Source of the DNA: JAWKZG01 sp041396125
Lineage (GTDB): Bacteria > Pseudomonadota > Gammaproteobacteria > Competibacterales > Competibacteraceae
DNA length: 64,000 nucleotides
Direction: 5' to 3'
NCBI GenBank assembly: GCA_041396125.1
Contig: JAWKZG010000016.1
Location: forward strand, 1 to 64,000
In this document: piece after piece, positions 36,736 to 45,304 of the stretch
How positions within the stretch are numbered: the first letter of the stretch is position 1
Layout: each line of letters starts with the position of its first letter
Notes under the pieces: model-generated
The model's input: the letters and a program-made list of their open reading frames with translations, nothing else
Database searches by the model: none
What the model was told of the DNA's origin: nothing
Translations under genes and position numbers: made by a program

Positions 36736-37961
36736 TTAAGCCGCTTTATTCAGCTTACGGACGCTTTCCTGGCGGGACTGTTGCCAGTATTCCGTGGCCG
36801 CGCCGACGCCACTACCCGGTTGCAAATCGAGACCGAGATCGCGCAGCACCATTTCTGCACCGCCGATAGCGCCGCACAGCATCAGCTCGTTCAGATCGCC
36901 CAGATGGCCGATACGGAAACGCTTTGCCGGCCAGCCGCCAGACCGGCACCGAGCGCCAGATTGTAGTCGGTGGCAGCACGCTTCACGACAGCTGCACCGT
37001 CGATGCCTCGCAGGAGAATGGTCGAGACCGTATCCGACTCCCATTGCGGCCCCTTGGCGCACAGCTGCAATCCCCAGCCTTGCCTGACCGCCCGCCGCAC
37101 GCCTGCGGCCAGACGGTGATGGCGGGCAAACACATTGGGCAGACCTTCCTGCAACAACCGGTCGACCGAGGTACGCAAGCCGTGCAGCATGGGCATAGCC
37201 GGGGTGTAGGGGAAATAGCCGGTTTTATTGGCGGCGATCATATCGTCAAAAGAAAAAAAGCAGCGCGACAGTTTAGCTTTCGCACGAGCCGCCAGCGCTT
37301 TCTGGCTGACCGCAACAATCGCCAGACCGGCCGGCAGCATGAACCCTTTTTGCGAGCCGCTGACGGCCAGATCAACGCCCCATTCGTCCATGCGGAAATC
37401 GATGCTGGCGATTGAACTGACCCCATCGACATACAGCAAAGCCGGATGCTGGGCGGCATCCAGCGCGCGCCGCACCGCTGCGACATCGCTGGTGACGCCG
37501 GTAGCGGTTTCATTATGGGTGACCAGCACGGCTTTGATGGCATGGGTTTTATCCGCCGCCAGGATTTCCGCATAGCGCTCGACCGGCACGCCCGTACCCC
37601 ATTCCGCTTTTTCCTCGATTACATCCAGCTGCAAACGTCGGCACATATCGATCCACAAATGACTGAACTGGCCAAAACTGGAGGCCAAGACTTTATCGCC
37701 CGGCGACAGTGTGTTTTGCAGCGCAGCTTCCCAACCGCCGGTGCCAGAGGAGGGGAAAATAAACACCTGACCGGTGGTGGTCTGAAAAATCTTCTTGAGA
37801 TCTTCGAACAAAGGCAGGGTAAACGCCGGCAGATCCGGCGCACGATGATCTTCCATCGGTCGGTGAATCGCGTTCAACACCTGATACGGGACATTGGTCG
37901 GGCCCGGCACGAACAGAAAATGCTGACCGGTAAGCGGGGCGGGCTGTTGCTGAATGCTCAT
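36736..37961 (-). pseudogene. sgaA: Serine-glyoxylate aminotransferase, frameshifted near the 3' end
   Basis: PLP enzyme exchanging the amino group of serine with glyoxylate to give hydroxypyruvate and glycine. Start M-S-I-Q-Q-Q-P at 37961; F-V-P-G-P-T-N-V-P is the family opening and the PLP lysine lies in S-G-S-Q-K-G-F-M-L-P. The frame is open to about 36925, where L-G-A-G-L should lead to L-A-G-K-A-F-R-I-G-H-L-G-D. These pieces are in other frames (an extra C in TTTCCG and a nearby shift), and the tail I-G-H-L-G-D-L-N-E-L-M-L to TAA 36736 is in a third frame. Only ~60 residues are displaced, so error is plausible. It is cotranscribed with the reductase. Confidence 0.85.
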
Positions 37962-38158
37962 GATAAAGCTCTCTTTGGTGGTTAAATTGGTCAGGACTTA
38001 CGCAGACCAGCGTCAGGCGGCGCATAACCGCGTTGCAAAATGGTCTCCGCTGCTCATTTATTACACATAAACTGCGCTGCTCGCCCACTTTGCGCCTTGT
38101 TCTACACTCACCTGTCTTGTTTTGCGTAAGCCCTGTTGGTCATTAAATTTGAGTCAAA

Positions 38159-38186
38159 CCAGCTCCCCGAAAAATACCGGGGCTGG
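38159..38186 (-). terminator. Terminator-like hairpin after glyA
   Basis: On the minus strand CCAGCCCCGG pairs with CGGGGAGCTGG around TATTTTT, 33 bases past the glyA stop, followed by TTTGA. The GC-rich stem separates glyA from sga, which starts 200 bases further. Confidence 0.6.
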
Positions 38187-38219
38187 TGATAAAACAGGAA
38201 TAAAGCAGCGTTTAGCGCG

Positions 38220-39494
38220 CTAGGCTGCGACTGCCGACGAGCCGGCATACACTGGAAACTGCCGACACAGCGTGAGTACCTCGGCTTTAACCCGCGCGCT
38301 AAGCTGATCGTCGTCGATAGCGCCAAGCACGTCGGCGATCCAGTGCGCGACCTGACACACCTGTGGTTCCTTGAAACCACGAGTGGTGATGGCCGGCGAG
38401 CCGATACGCAGACCACTGGTCACGAACGGCGATTGCGGGTCGTTCGGCACAGCGTTTTTATTGACCGTGATATTGGCCCGGCCCAGAGCAGCATCGGCCG
38501 CTTTGCCGGTGATACCCTGGTCGATCAGGTCGAGCAGAAACAAATGATTGTCCGTACCACCGGAAACGACGTTATAGCCTCGGCTGATCAGCGTTTCGGC
38601 CATGGCCTGGGCGTTGATGACGACTTGTTTCTGATAGGTTTTGAAGGCGGGCTGCAAGGCTTCCTTGAACGCCACCGCTTTGGCGGCAATAACATGCATC
38701 AGCGGCCCGCCCTGGATGCCGGGAAACACCAGTGAGTTGAATTTTTTGGCAAGCGCTTCATTGGCGCGCGCCAGGATCAGACCGCCACGCGGACCGCGCA
38801 GGGTTTTATGGGTGGTGGTGGTGACTGCGTCGGCGTAAGGCACGGGATTGGGATACAGGCCAGCAGCGACCAGGCCCGCCACATGCGCCATATCGACCAT
38901 CAGATACGCCCCCACCTGATCGGCGATGGCACGAAAACGCGGAAAATCCAGCAGCCGGGCATAGGCCGAAAAACCGGCGATGATCATTTTCGGCTTATGC
39001 GCCAGCGCCAGCCGCTCCAGTTCATCGTAATCGATATAACCTTCGCTGTTCACACCGTATTGCACCGCGTGATAAATCTTGCCAGAAAAATTCGGCTTGG
39101 CACCGTGGGTCAGATGACCGCCATGATCCAGACTCATCCCCAACACAGTGTCGCCGGGTTGCAATAAGGCCATATAAACAGCGGCATTGGCCTGCGAGCC
39201 GGAATGCGGTTGCACATTGGCGTAGTCGGCCCCGAATAACTGCTTGGCGCGGTCGATGGCGAGCTGTTCAGCAATATCGACATACTCGCAGCCGCCGTAA
39301 TAGCGTTTACCCGGATACCCTTCGGCGTATTTATTGGTCAGTACCGAGCCTTGTGCAGCCATCACCCGTTCACTGGTATAGTTTTCCGAGGCGATCAGTT
39401 CGATGTGATCTTCCTGGCGCTGGCTTTCGGCCTGCATAGCCTGCCAAAGTTCGGGGTCAAACCTTGCCAAAGATTCGGTCTGAGATACGGTCAT
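38220..39494 (-). CDS. glyA: Serine hydroxymethyltransferase
   Basis: Cytoplasmic PLP enzyme interconverting serine and glycine with tetrahydrofolate. The 424 residues are normal. Motifs include the PLP lysine in T-T-T-H-K-T-L-R-G-P-R-G-G, N-K-Y-A-E-G-Y-P-G-K-R-Y-Y near the N-terminus and Q-P-H-S-G-S-Q-A-N. ATG 39494 follows CCGGAG. It lies upstream of sga-hpr on the same strand and is divergent from a LysR gene. glyA plus sga plus hpr form the core of the serine cycle for C1 assimilation, or a glycine/glyoxylate route. Confidence 0.95.
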   Translation of the reverse strand: MTVSQTESLARFDPELWQAMQAESQRQEDHIELIASENYTSERVMAAQGSVLTNKYAEGYPGKRYYGGCEYVDIAEQLAIDRAKQLFGADYANVQPHSGSQANAAVYMALLQPGDTVLGMSLDHGGHLTHGAKPNFSGKIYHAVQYGVNSEGYIDYDELERLALAHKPKMIIAGFSAYARLLDFPRFRAIADQVGAYLMVDMAHVAGLVAAGLYPNPVPYADAVTTTTHKTLRGPRGGLILARANEALAKKFNSLVFPGIQGGPLMHVIAAKAVAFKEALQPAFKTYQKQVVINAQAMAETLISRGYNVVSGGTDNHLFLLDLIDQGITGKAADAALGRANITVNKNAVPNDPQSPFVTSGLRIGSPAITTRGFKEPQVCQVAHWIADVLGAIDDDQLSARVKAEVLTLCRQFPVYAGSSAVAA

Positions 39495-39597
39495 TGAAAC
39501 GGCTCCGGTGGTAAGTAATAGTCAGTATTGACGGGTTTTATTTTCTAGTATCTAAAATTAACTAAATAAGTAAAAATAATTTTTTATTATTATAATT

Positions 39598-39613
39598 ATA
39601 AGTAAATACTTAT
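39598..39613. promoter_or_regulatory. Inverted repeat in the glyA-LysR divergent region
   Basis: ATAAGTA-AA-TACTTAT is a perfect 7-bp-arm inverted repeat 13 bases upstream of the LysR gene start, in a very AT-rich 130-base divergent promoter region. LysR regulators often bind such sites to repress themselves and activate the divergent gene. The assignment is inferred. Confidence 0.5.
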
Positions 39614-39626
39614 TATTAAAATCACT

Positions 39627-40565
39627 ATGAACATCACTATCCGCCAACTCAATGTGTTCCAGGCTGTCGTGCGCCATCTCAGCTATACCGATGCTGCTGC
39701 TGAACTGCACCTGACCCAGCCCACAGTTTTTATGCAGATCAAACAACTCGAAAGTGTGGTGGGGTTACCGCTGTTCGAGACCATCGGCAAGAAGCTGTTC
39801 CTGACAGCAGCCGGCACTGAACTGATCCGCTTCAGTCGCGCTATCAGCCAGCAACTGGAAGAAATGCGCGAAGTCTTCGCCAGTCTGCAGGGCATCGAGA
39901 GCGGCACCTTGACCCTTTCCACCTCAGGTACCGCCAGCCCTTTCATGAGTCGGCTGCTGGCGGTGTTCACCCAGCGCCATCCGGCTATCCAGCTGAATCT
40001 CGATATCGCCAACCGGGCCGGCCTGCTGCACCATATCGATGCCAACGAAGTCGATCTGGTCATCATGGGCCGACCGCCGGATAAAATGGATGTCGTAGCC
40101 GAGGGGTTTATGGTGAATCCCCTGGTTGTGATTGCGCCGCCTGATCATTCGCTGGTCAGCCGCAAACAGATTCCACTGCCAGAGCTGATGCAAAATGAGT
40201 TTGTGGTGCGTGAACAGGGTTCCGGCACACGCATTGCCATGGAGCGGTTTTTTGCCGAGCATCAGGTAGCGCTCAAAACCAGCATGGAGACTGCCAGCAA
40301 CGATTCCATCAAGCACGCGGTGTCAGCGGGTTTGGGGCTAGGTATGCTGTCTATTCACATGCTGGATCTGGAGCTGGCGGCGCAGCGGATCGCGGTACTG
40401 GACGTGGAACATTTTCCCATCATGCGACACTGGTACGTGGTGTACCGCAAAGGCAAGCGCTTATCGCCGGTGGCGCAGGCATTCAAGGATTTTGTGGTGC
40501 AGGAGGCCGAGCACATCTGGCCGCTGCGACAATTATGCGAAATGGGCGGTATCCCGCCAGTCTGA
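39627..40565 (+). CDS. LysR-family regulator (CbbR-like), probable controller of glyA
   Basis: Transcription factor of 312 residues. The N-terminal winged helix-turn-helix (R-Q-L-N-V-F-Q-A-V, then A-A-A-E-L-H-L-T-Q-P-T-V) is followed by a periplasmic-binding-like effector domain (~90-300; R-P-P-D-K-M-D and G-S-G-T-R). The overall sequence resembles CbbR/CysB-like regulators of carbon assimilation. Divergence from glyA and the inverted repeat between them suggest it governs the serine/glycine genes with a C2 or C1 metabolite as effector. That role is inference. Confidence 0.85.
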   Translation: MNITIRQLNVFQAVVRHLSYTDAAAELHLTQPTVFMQIKQLESVVGLPLFETIGKKLFLTAAGTELIRFSRAISQQLEEMREVFASLQGIESGTLTLSTSGTASPFMSRLLAVFTQRHPAIQLNLDIANRAGLLHHIDANEVDLVIMGRPPDKMDVVAEGFMVNPLVVIAPPDHSLVSRKQIPLPELMQNEFVVREQGSGTRIAMERFFAEHQVALKTSMETASNDSIKHAVSAGLGLGMLSIHMLDLELAAQRIAVLDVEHFPIMRHWYVVYRKGKRLSPVAQAFKDFVVQEAEHIWPLRQLCEMGGIPPV

Positions 40566-40715
40566 GGTAAAATCAGCCCGTTCCGCGTGAGCAACAAGTT
40601 GCCCACCCTAGCGGGCTGGACTGATTATGATCCTGCTTTAACTGTTGCAGAAATGCGTCGCTACGAGTTTCCCGAACAACTCATGGCACACCTGCATTCT
40701 GGAACATCATCAGGA

Positions 40716-40736
40716 GGGCTGCTGGCTGAGCAGCCC
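40716..40736. terminator. Hairpin between the LysR gene and the roadblock module
   Basis: GGGCTGCT (40716-40723) pairs perfectly with AGCAGCCC (40729-40736) around a 5-base loop, extendable by one A-T pair. It lies between convergent genes and could terminate either strand, though the T tracts are short. A 69-residue open frame spanning it at 40587-40796 is not convincing as a gene. Confidence 0.45.
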
Positions 40737-40760
40737 TTCAGCGAAGTAAATGCCCCTCAT

Positions 40761-41168
40761 TCAGGACGGACAGTGTGGGGCAATTTTAGGCAATGAGCTA
40801 CGAACTGCCGACCATCCCATACCTAAATTGGCTTTCTTAGAAGTAATCAACACCAACAGCGAATCTTCTTTGCCTGGTACAATGGACATAAAATGATAGG
40901 TGCCGTCTGTAGTCATCTGCACTTCTTTAATGGAGTTCGTAACAACAGTTCCCCGAGTACTGCTAAGCATCTCTTCCACGGTTGATATCGTGTTACCTCT
41001 AAACATATCGACCGCTGAGGCTGCAACGGCATCAAGATAGCTTTGGGTGAAGTATGGCACAGTGTGCTTGACCGAAAGCAGTAACCCCGAATTTAAATCA
41101 ACAACCGCCGCACCGACTGCACCATTTACTGTACTCACAAGATCTTGCATCAATCTATCTAAAGACAT
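40761..41168 (-). CDS. Roadblock/LC7-type protein
   Basis: Small cytoplasmic protein of 135 residues. Its first ~115 residues match the roadblock/LC7 (MglB-type) fold: M-Q-D-L-V-S-T-V-N-G-A-V-G-A-A-V-V-D, a central helix (S-Y-L-D-A-V-A-A-S-A-V-D-M-F) and strands ending S-L-L-V-L-I-T-S-K-K-A-N-L-G-M. Such proteins usually dimerise and act on small Ras-like GTPases. It is the last gene of an AT-rich unit that includes a GTPase, separated from the preceding gene by 241 AT-rich bases, so it may have its own promoter. Input and output are unknown. Confidence 0.75.
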   Translation of the reverse strand: MSLDRLMQDLVSTVNGAVGAAVVDLNSGLLLSVKHTVPYFTQSYLDAVAASAVDMFRGNTISTVEEMLSSTRGTVVTNSIKEVQMTTDGTYHFMSIVPGKEDSLLVLITSKKANLGMGWSAVRSSLPKIAPHCPS

Positions 41169-41409
41169 TTAATTCCCCTTAATTAGTCAAATTCATTGGT
41201 TTTTTATTTTGATACATCAACAATATTCAGCTGTCATAAGTTTGTTTTCATCATTAAAAAATTTCAAATTAAAATAAATAATATAATTTACACCTCCTGA
41301 ATTAAAAAATGAATTTTATTTAAAAAAAACTTATAAAAATCATACTCAAACTGGGTACATATTAATTAAAATACAGTTAAATTTATTACTTACAAAAAAG
41401 TAATAATTC

Positions 41410-42072
41410 TTATACTATTTTACCTATTCCTTCAGCAATAATTCGACCTGAACTCAGTAGCATACCAAGATTAGTTTTAGGTGTTGATATGCATGTCAGC
41501 ATCATATTGTCATTAATACGCAAAGAAACTATTCTTCCATCAGTATTTTCCAGAATAACAAACTGACATATATTCTGTTGCGACTCCCTCGCTATAGTTT
41601 CACCAAGTGCAAGCAATGAACTTGTCATATTTGCCATTCGACTAGTGGGTAAATCACGTTTGGTAAATGTTACTATTTCATTGCCATCGATACTGGAAAC
41701 AAAAGCACCATAAACACCATTATTTTGGCCCGCTAATTGTTCAAGAAAAGATTTCATCGATGATTTTTGCTCTTCGCTCAAGCGATTCGCTAAAGGAATG
41801 TACTCACTTAAATCATCATTAATTTCTTCCATATTTTCTGTTTTTTCCGCTTCTTCCGTTATGGGATCATTTGTAAAATGATCTGATTCTTGAATCACTA
41901 ATTCAGCATTGAATTTATTATTAATCTGCTCATAAAAACCATCACTTTCACCAGCAGTATGATCTTTATTTACTTGGCTATTTTTTGTATCATCAAATAA
42001 TATTTGATCAGTATTCGAATTTCTGGCTTGCGGTTTCCGACCAAAAATAGAACTAAAATTCTTGATTTTCAT
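41410..42072 (-). CDS. Roadblock-domain protein with acidic disordered N-terminus
   Basis: 220 residues. Residues 1-~95 are polar and acidic with little predicted structure (E-E-A-E-K-T-E-N-M-E-E-I-N-D-D). Residues ~100-220 form a roadblock-like domain: helix F-L-E-Q-L-A, strands G-V-Y-G-A-F-V-S-S-I-D-G and I-C-Q-F-V-I-L-E-N-T-D-G-R-I, and the end L-T-C-I-S-T-P-K-T-N-L-G-M-L that parallels the K-K-A-N-L-G-M of its neighbour. The two roadblock proteins may form a heterodimeric regulator of the upstream GTPase. The partner assignment is inference. Confidence 0.68.
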   Translation of the reverse strand: MKIKNFSSIFGRKPQARNSNTDQILFDDTKNSQVNKDHTAGESDGFYEQINNKFNAELVIQESDHFTNDPITEEAEKTENMEEINDDLSEYIPLANRLSEEQKSSMKSFLEQLAGQNNGVYGAFVSSIDGNEIVTFTKRDLPTSRMANMTSSLLALGETIARESQQNICQFVILENTDGRIVSLRINDNMMLTCISTPKTNLGMLLSSGRIIAEGIGKIV

Positions 42073-42139
42073 AATCTCATAAAACCCCCGTAAAGAATTT
42101 AATATTTTTTATAAAAAAACATACTTTTAATTGATAAAA

Positions 42140-42670
42140 TTAAGATACTTCCAAGGTAGCTATTAAAGCGTCAAGGAGCAAAAGTACATCCTCTTTTTTC
42201 CGAATATCAACAGGAAATATAGGATAGTTCTGTCCATACTTTTGCATTACATGTTCATAATACTGATCCAGATTAGGTGTAGGGTTATGTTCATAACGGG
42301 TAATACCCACAACAACACCCGTAGATTCAATGAATGTAGAAAAATTTTCCAGATAGGTATCTAAATCATCCAATGGATTTGCATGACTGTTATCGACTAA
42401 TATAATTAGTCCTAAGGCACCTTCGGTCAGTATTTCCCACATAAAAGAGAATCTTTTCTGACCTGGTGTACCGTATAACCTTAATTTTATTCCATTTTCG
42501 AGGCTAACCTCACCATAATCCATAGCAGCTGTTGTTTCACTTTTGACCGCTGCCAAATTGTCCGTAGTTGCAACTTCTGTTGTTATTGGTTCAAATTCAC
42601 TAATTGTTGAAATTGCTGTTGTTTTACCCACATTGGGTGTGCCAGTAAAAATAAATTTCAGTTGAGCCAT
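42140..42670 (-). CDS. Small Ras-like GTPase of the roadblock module
   Basis: 176-residue P-loop GTPase related to the MglA/conservon type. Visible motifs: G1 G10-T-P-N-V-G-K16-T, and G3 L-Y-G-T-P-G-Q-K-R-F (a T-P-G-Q variant without the usual Asp), followed by L-G-L-I-I-L-V-D-N-S. The G4 guanine-specificity motif is degenerate, G-I-T-R-Y-E where N-K-x-D is expected, so nucleotide specificity is uncertain. ATG 42670 is 2 bases after the stop of the upstream gene, indicating tight coupling. Small GTPases with roadblock partners act as polarity or signalling switches. The output here is unknown. Confidence 0.8.
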   Translation of the reverse strand: MAQLKFIFTGTPNVGKTTAISTISEFEPITTEVATTDNLAAVKSETTAAMDYGEVSLENGIKLRLYGTPGQKRFSFMWEILTEGALGLIILVDNSHANPLDDLDTYLENFSTFIESTGVVVGITRYEHNPTPNLDQYYEHVMQKYGQNYPIFPVDIRKKEDVLLLLDALIATLEVS

Positions 42671-42672
42671 AC

Positions 42673-43749
42673 TTAAATACCTAAACGCTTTCTAATTTTA
42701 CCAAACAAACTTTTTTTATTATTTTTTTGATTTAATTTAATAAAATTATTATTGCTTGCAATAACTTTTGACTCATCAAAAATCAAATATCCAAGCCCAT
42801 AACATGCATTAATAAATTTATTAACATTTAGCAGTGAAATATTTGTATCTTGCACAAGATTTTGTGCATTACTCCAGTGTTTGCTTAATATAGCCGATAG
42901 TTTCATATGATTTGGATTTTTCATTAAAAATTTATAATCAGGCCACTTCTTCAGTTTTACGGGTGTATTATTGCTTATTGATTCAAACAATTGTTCTTTA
43001 TGACAATTAATAATTGCATGCCATAGTACAGGCTCTAAATCCAATTTTGATACTTGGTATTGCACGATACGATCATCAAAACAAGATACCTCTTTGAGGT
43101 TTACGCTGGCAACAGGTTTCAAAAATATATTCGATAACAACTCTGTTTCAGCATTACTGAAACAAAGACCTTTCTTATAATTTACAAATATCTTTTTATC
43201 ATCATCAATTATTTCAACAAATACTTCTTGCTTACATAATATGTATTGCAGTACAAGCACTTTCTCAGAAATTTTTTGCGCTTCAATTAAATTTTTTCGC
43301 TGAGTATTTATTACTGTATCGGGCTTAATTTCTTGAAACTATCTCGTGCAAAAGGCAAAAAGCTTTTGCAGGTGTTTCATCAATCTTTGGTTTAACATCA
43401 CTCACAACTTGGACAGTATTAAGCAGGACAGAAAAAAGCTCTCTTCTTTACGGAAGGGTTTATGTATCATAGGATATTTTTCGCTAAGTCCATTAGCCGA
43501 GGTAACGCAATAACATTTGATGGTGTCTTTTGTTTAATTGAATCTTCCAATACTTTTTTCTTTTTGGATCATCAATATCAACAAGTAACGCAGCTTGTTC
43601 ACATTTATCATCTAGCACATCAAATAAGGCATCCAGGTTATATCTTTATTTTTAGATATTGCAGCAAGCAATGCTTTGAGGAATAACTTATGCTTTGATA
43701 AGTACATTAAAGAGATGAAAATATTCGTACCGCTTATAGTATTTGTCAC
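42673..43749 (-). pseudogene. Frameshifted fourth gene of the GTPase module
   Basis: The intact 3' part is a 195-codon frame (GTG 43260 to TAA 42673). It stays open upstream to about 43340, and coding-like pieces continue in other frames: D-T-V-I-N-T-Q-R-K-N-L-I-E-A-Q (43320), V-V-S-D-V-K-P-K-I-D-E-T (43400), I-K-Q-K-T-P-S-N-V-I-A-L-P-R-L (43510), and D-A-L-F-D-V-L-D-D-K-C-E-Q-A-A-L-L-V-D (43600). A GTG at 43749 after TAGGTTGG could start a ~355-residue ancestor. The C-terminus (L-S-A-I-L-S-K-H-W to F-I-N-A-C-Y-G-L-G-Y-L-I) looks like a winged helix, comparable to the DUF742 partner in actinobacterial conservons. No family was recognised with certainty. Confidence 0.6.
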
Positions 43750-44345
43750 CGTACCAACCTACTTAGTAAAAAACTAAGTCTTAGCAAAAAATAAGCCAGG
43801 TTTTAAAATTTTTGTGACTCCAGCAGAATGTTAAAATTTAATTAATAAATTAATCAAAGAAGGGCTATATGAATCGCTTCTTATAACGTACTGAAAACAC
43901 ATAATATCGTGTGCATTATCAGAACAGAGGTTGTTGGTCAAAAATTTGACATTTTTTAACAAAAATTTATTATTAATAAATACAAAAACTTATATCAATT
44001 TGTAAATTTTTCTTTACAAAAATAGTCATTCTGTTGACAACACCTCGATTTCAAACAGTCCGTACCGAAAATGTCGCTGGAAACGCAGCAGCCAGGTCAT
44101 TCAAAGCACAAACGGGCGTGGGTCGACGTGAGCAAGCTCGATGCATACGATTAAGCCGGTTCTATCGCCTCTTTGTAGGGTTGTGGGCAGACGCTGGCGA
44201 TGGAGTCCGAACCTGCGGTACGCCATCATGTGTCCGATCTCCCGCCTGTGTCCTATCAGGCGAGATCAGGTCGCAGCGACTTTTTCACTTTCGCCGTAAC
44301 GCGCTACACTCCTTCTTTTGCTTGAATCCTGGAGGAGTTGAACCC
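43750..44345. other. Gene-free region between GTPase module and TRAP genes
   Basis: The left half (to about 44030) is very AT-rich and probably holds the promoter of the minus-strand GTPase module; TCAAA-AA-TTTGA near 43940 is a small palindrome. The right half returns to normal base composition. A weak promoter TTTTCA (44282-44287), 17 bases, TACACT (44305-44310) could serve the TRAP genes. Confidence 0.35.
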
Positions 44346-45304
44346 ATGACGCGACGTTTTACAACGATGGCCCTGCTGGCCGCCACTGCCTTATTGAGCG
44401 CTGTAAGCGCAGGCACGGCCTGGGCCGAAACGCGGGTGACTTATAAATCTGCCAAATCCACTTCGTCGTATTACCAGATGGCGGTACAGATCGCTGAAGC
44501 GATGAAAACCGGCTCGACAAGTGGTTATCGACCGCCGAGGAAAGCCAGGGCTCGGTGCAGAACGTCAAAGAAGCCGCTGTGCGGCCCGGTAATTATGTGT
44601 TCACCACACCACCGGCACTGGTCAGGCTGGCCCAGACCAGCGGCGGACCGTTCAAAGATGACGACAGCAGCCGTTACAGCGGTATCCGGGCGCTGTTTCC
44701 GATCCCGTCGCTGACCATGCACTTTGTGGTGGAAGATAGCGGCATTGATGACTTTGCCGGTCTGGCAGGCAAAACCTTCCTGATCGGCAAAGGCAGCTTC
44801 GGTGCCAGCGAGGCTGAAAAATATTTCAAACTGTTCGGTCTGGAGGGCAAAATCGAGCTGGCTGACGTGGAGTTAAACGCCGCTGGCCGGCTCTGAAAAC
44901 AAGCAGGACTGACGGTTTTGCTACAGCAGGCTCGTATCCCGCGCCAAATGTTATCGAAGCAGCGGCAGGTACCGGCATTAAATTATTGTCGCTCAGCGAA
45001 GAGCAGGTCGCCACCACCAAGCGCACCCGACTGGTCATTCCGGCTGAATCATCCGGGCGTCGAACAGGATACGCCACCCTCGTTGCCGGTTTATCGCCTA
45101 TACACCACCGCCATGCCGACTGAAGTTGCCTACCAGCTGATCTAAAACCTACTGGCAGCAAAAGAGGAGATGGCGGCCAGCAACCCCTGGTGGGGCGGGG
45201 TGGCACAGTGACTATGCTGGATACGATTTACGGCAAATTGCATCCCGGCGCACTGCAATATTACTGGTGCCGGTGTTGAAGCCGTACCCGACGAACTGCG
45301 CTGA
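44346..45304 (+). pseudogene. TAXI-type TRAP solute-binding protein, frameshifted
   Basis: Periplasmic receptor of a TRAP-TAXI importer (often for glutamate-like or other organic acids). ATG 44346 follows GGAGGAG. A signal peptide (L-L-A-A-T-A-L-L-S-A-V-S-A-G-T-A-W-A) leads to V-T-Y-K-S-A-K-S-T-S-S-Y-Y-Q-M-A. Frame changes occur near 44520 (into E-E-S-Q-G-S-V-Q-N-V-K-E), near 44880, and several more before L-H-P-G-A-L-Q-Y-Y at 45250 and the probable end at TGA 45302-45304. The expected length of ~319 codons is conserved, so indels nearly balance. As sequenced no full receptor is made. Confidence 0.75.

Noticed and set aside
39495..39626. Possible glycine riboswitch upstream of glyA
   Set aside because: The leader is too short and too AT-rich, without the conserved glycine aptamer helices; a LysR-controlled promoter explains it better.
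40587..40796. 69-codon frame between the LysR gene and the roadblock module
   Set aside because: It spans a terminator-like hairpin, lacks a ribosome-binding site and overlaps the convergent roadblock gene end; possibly a remnant but not supportable.
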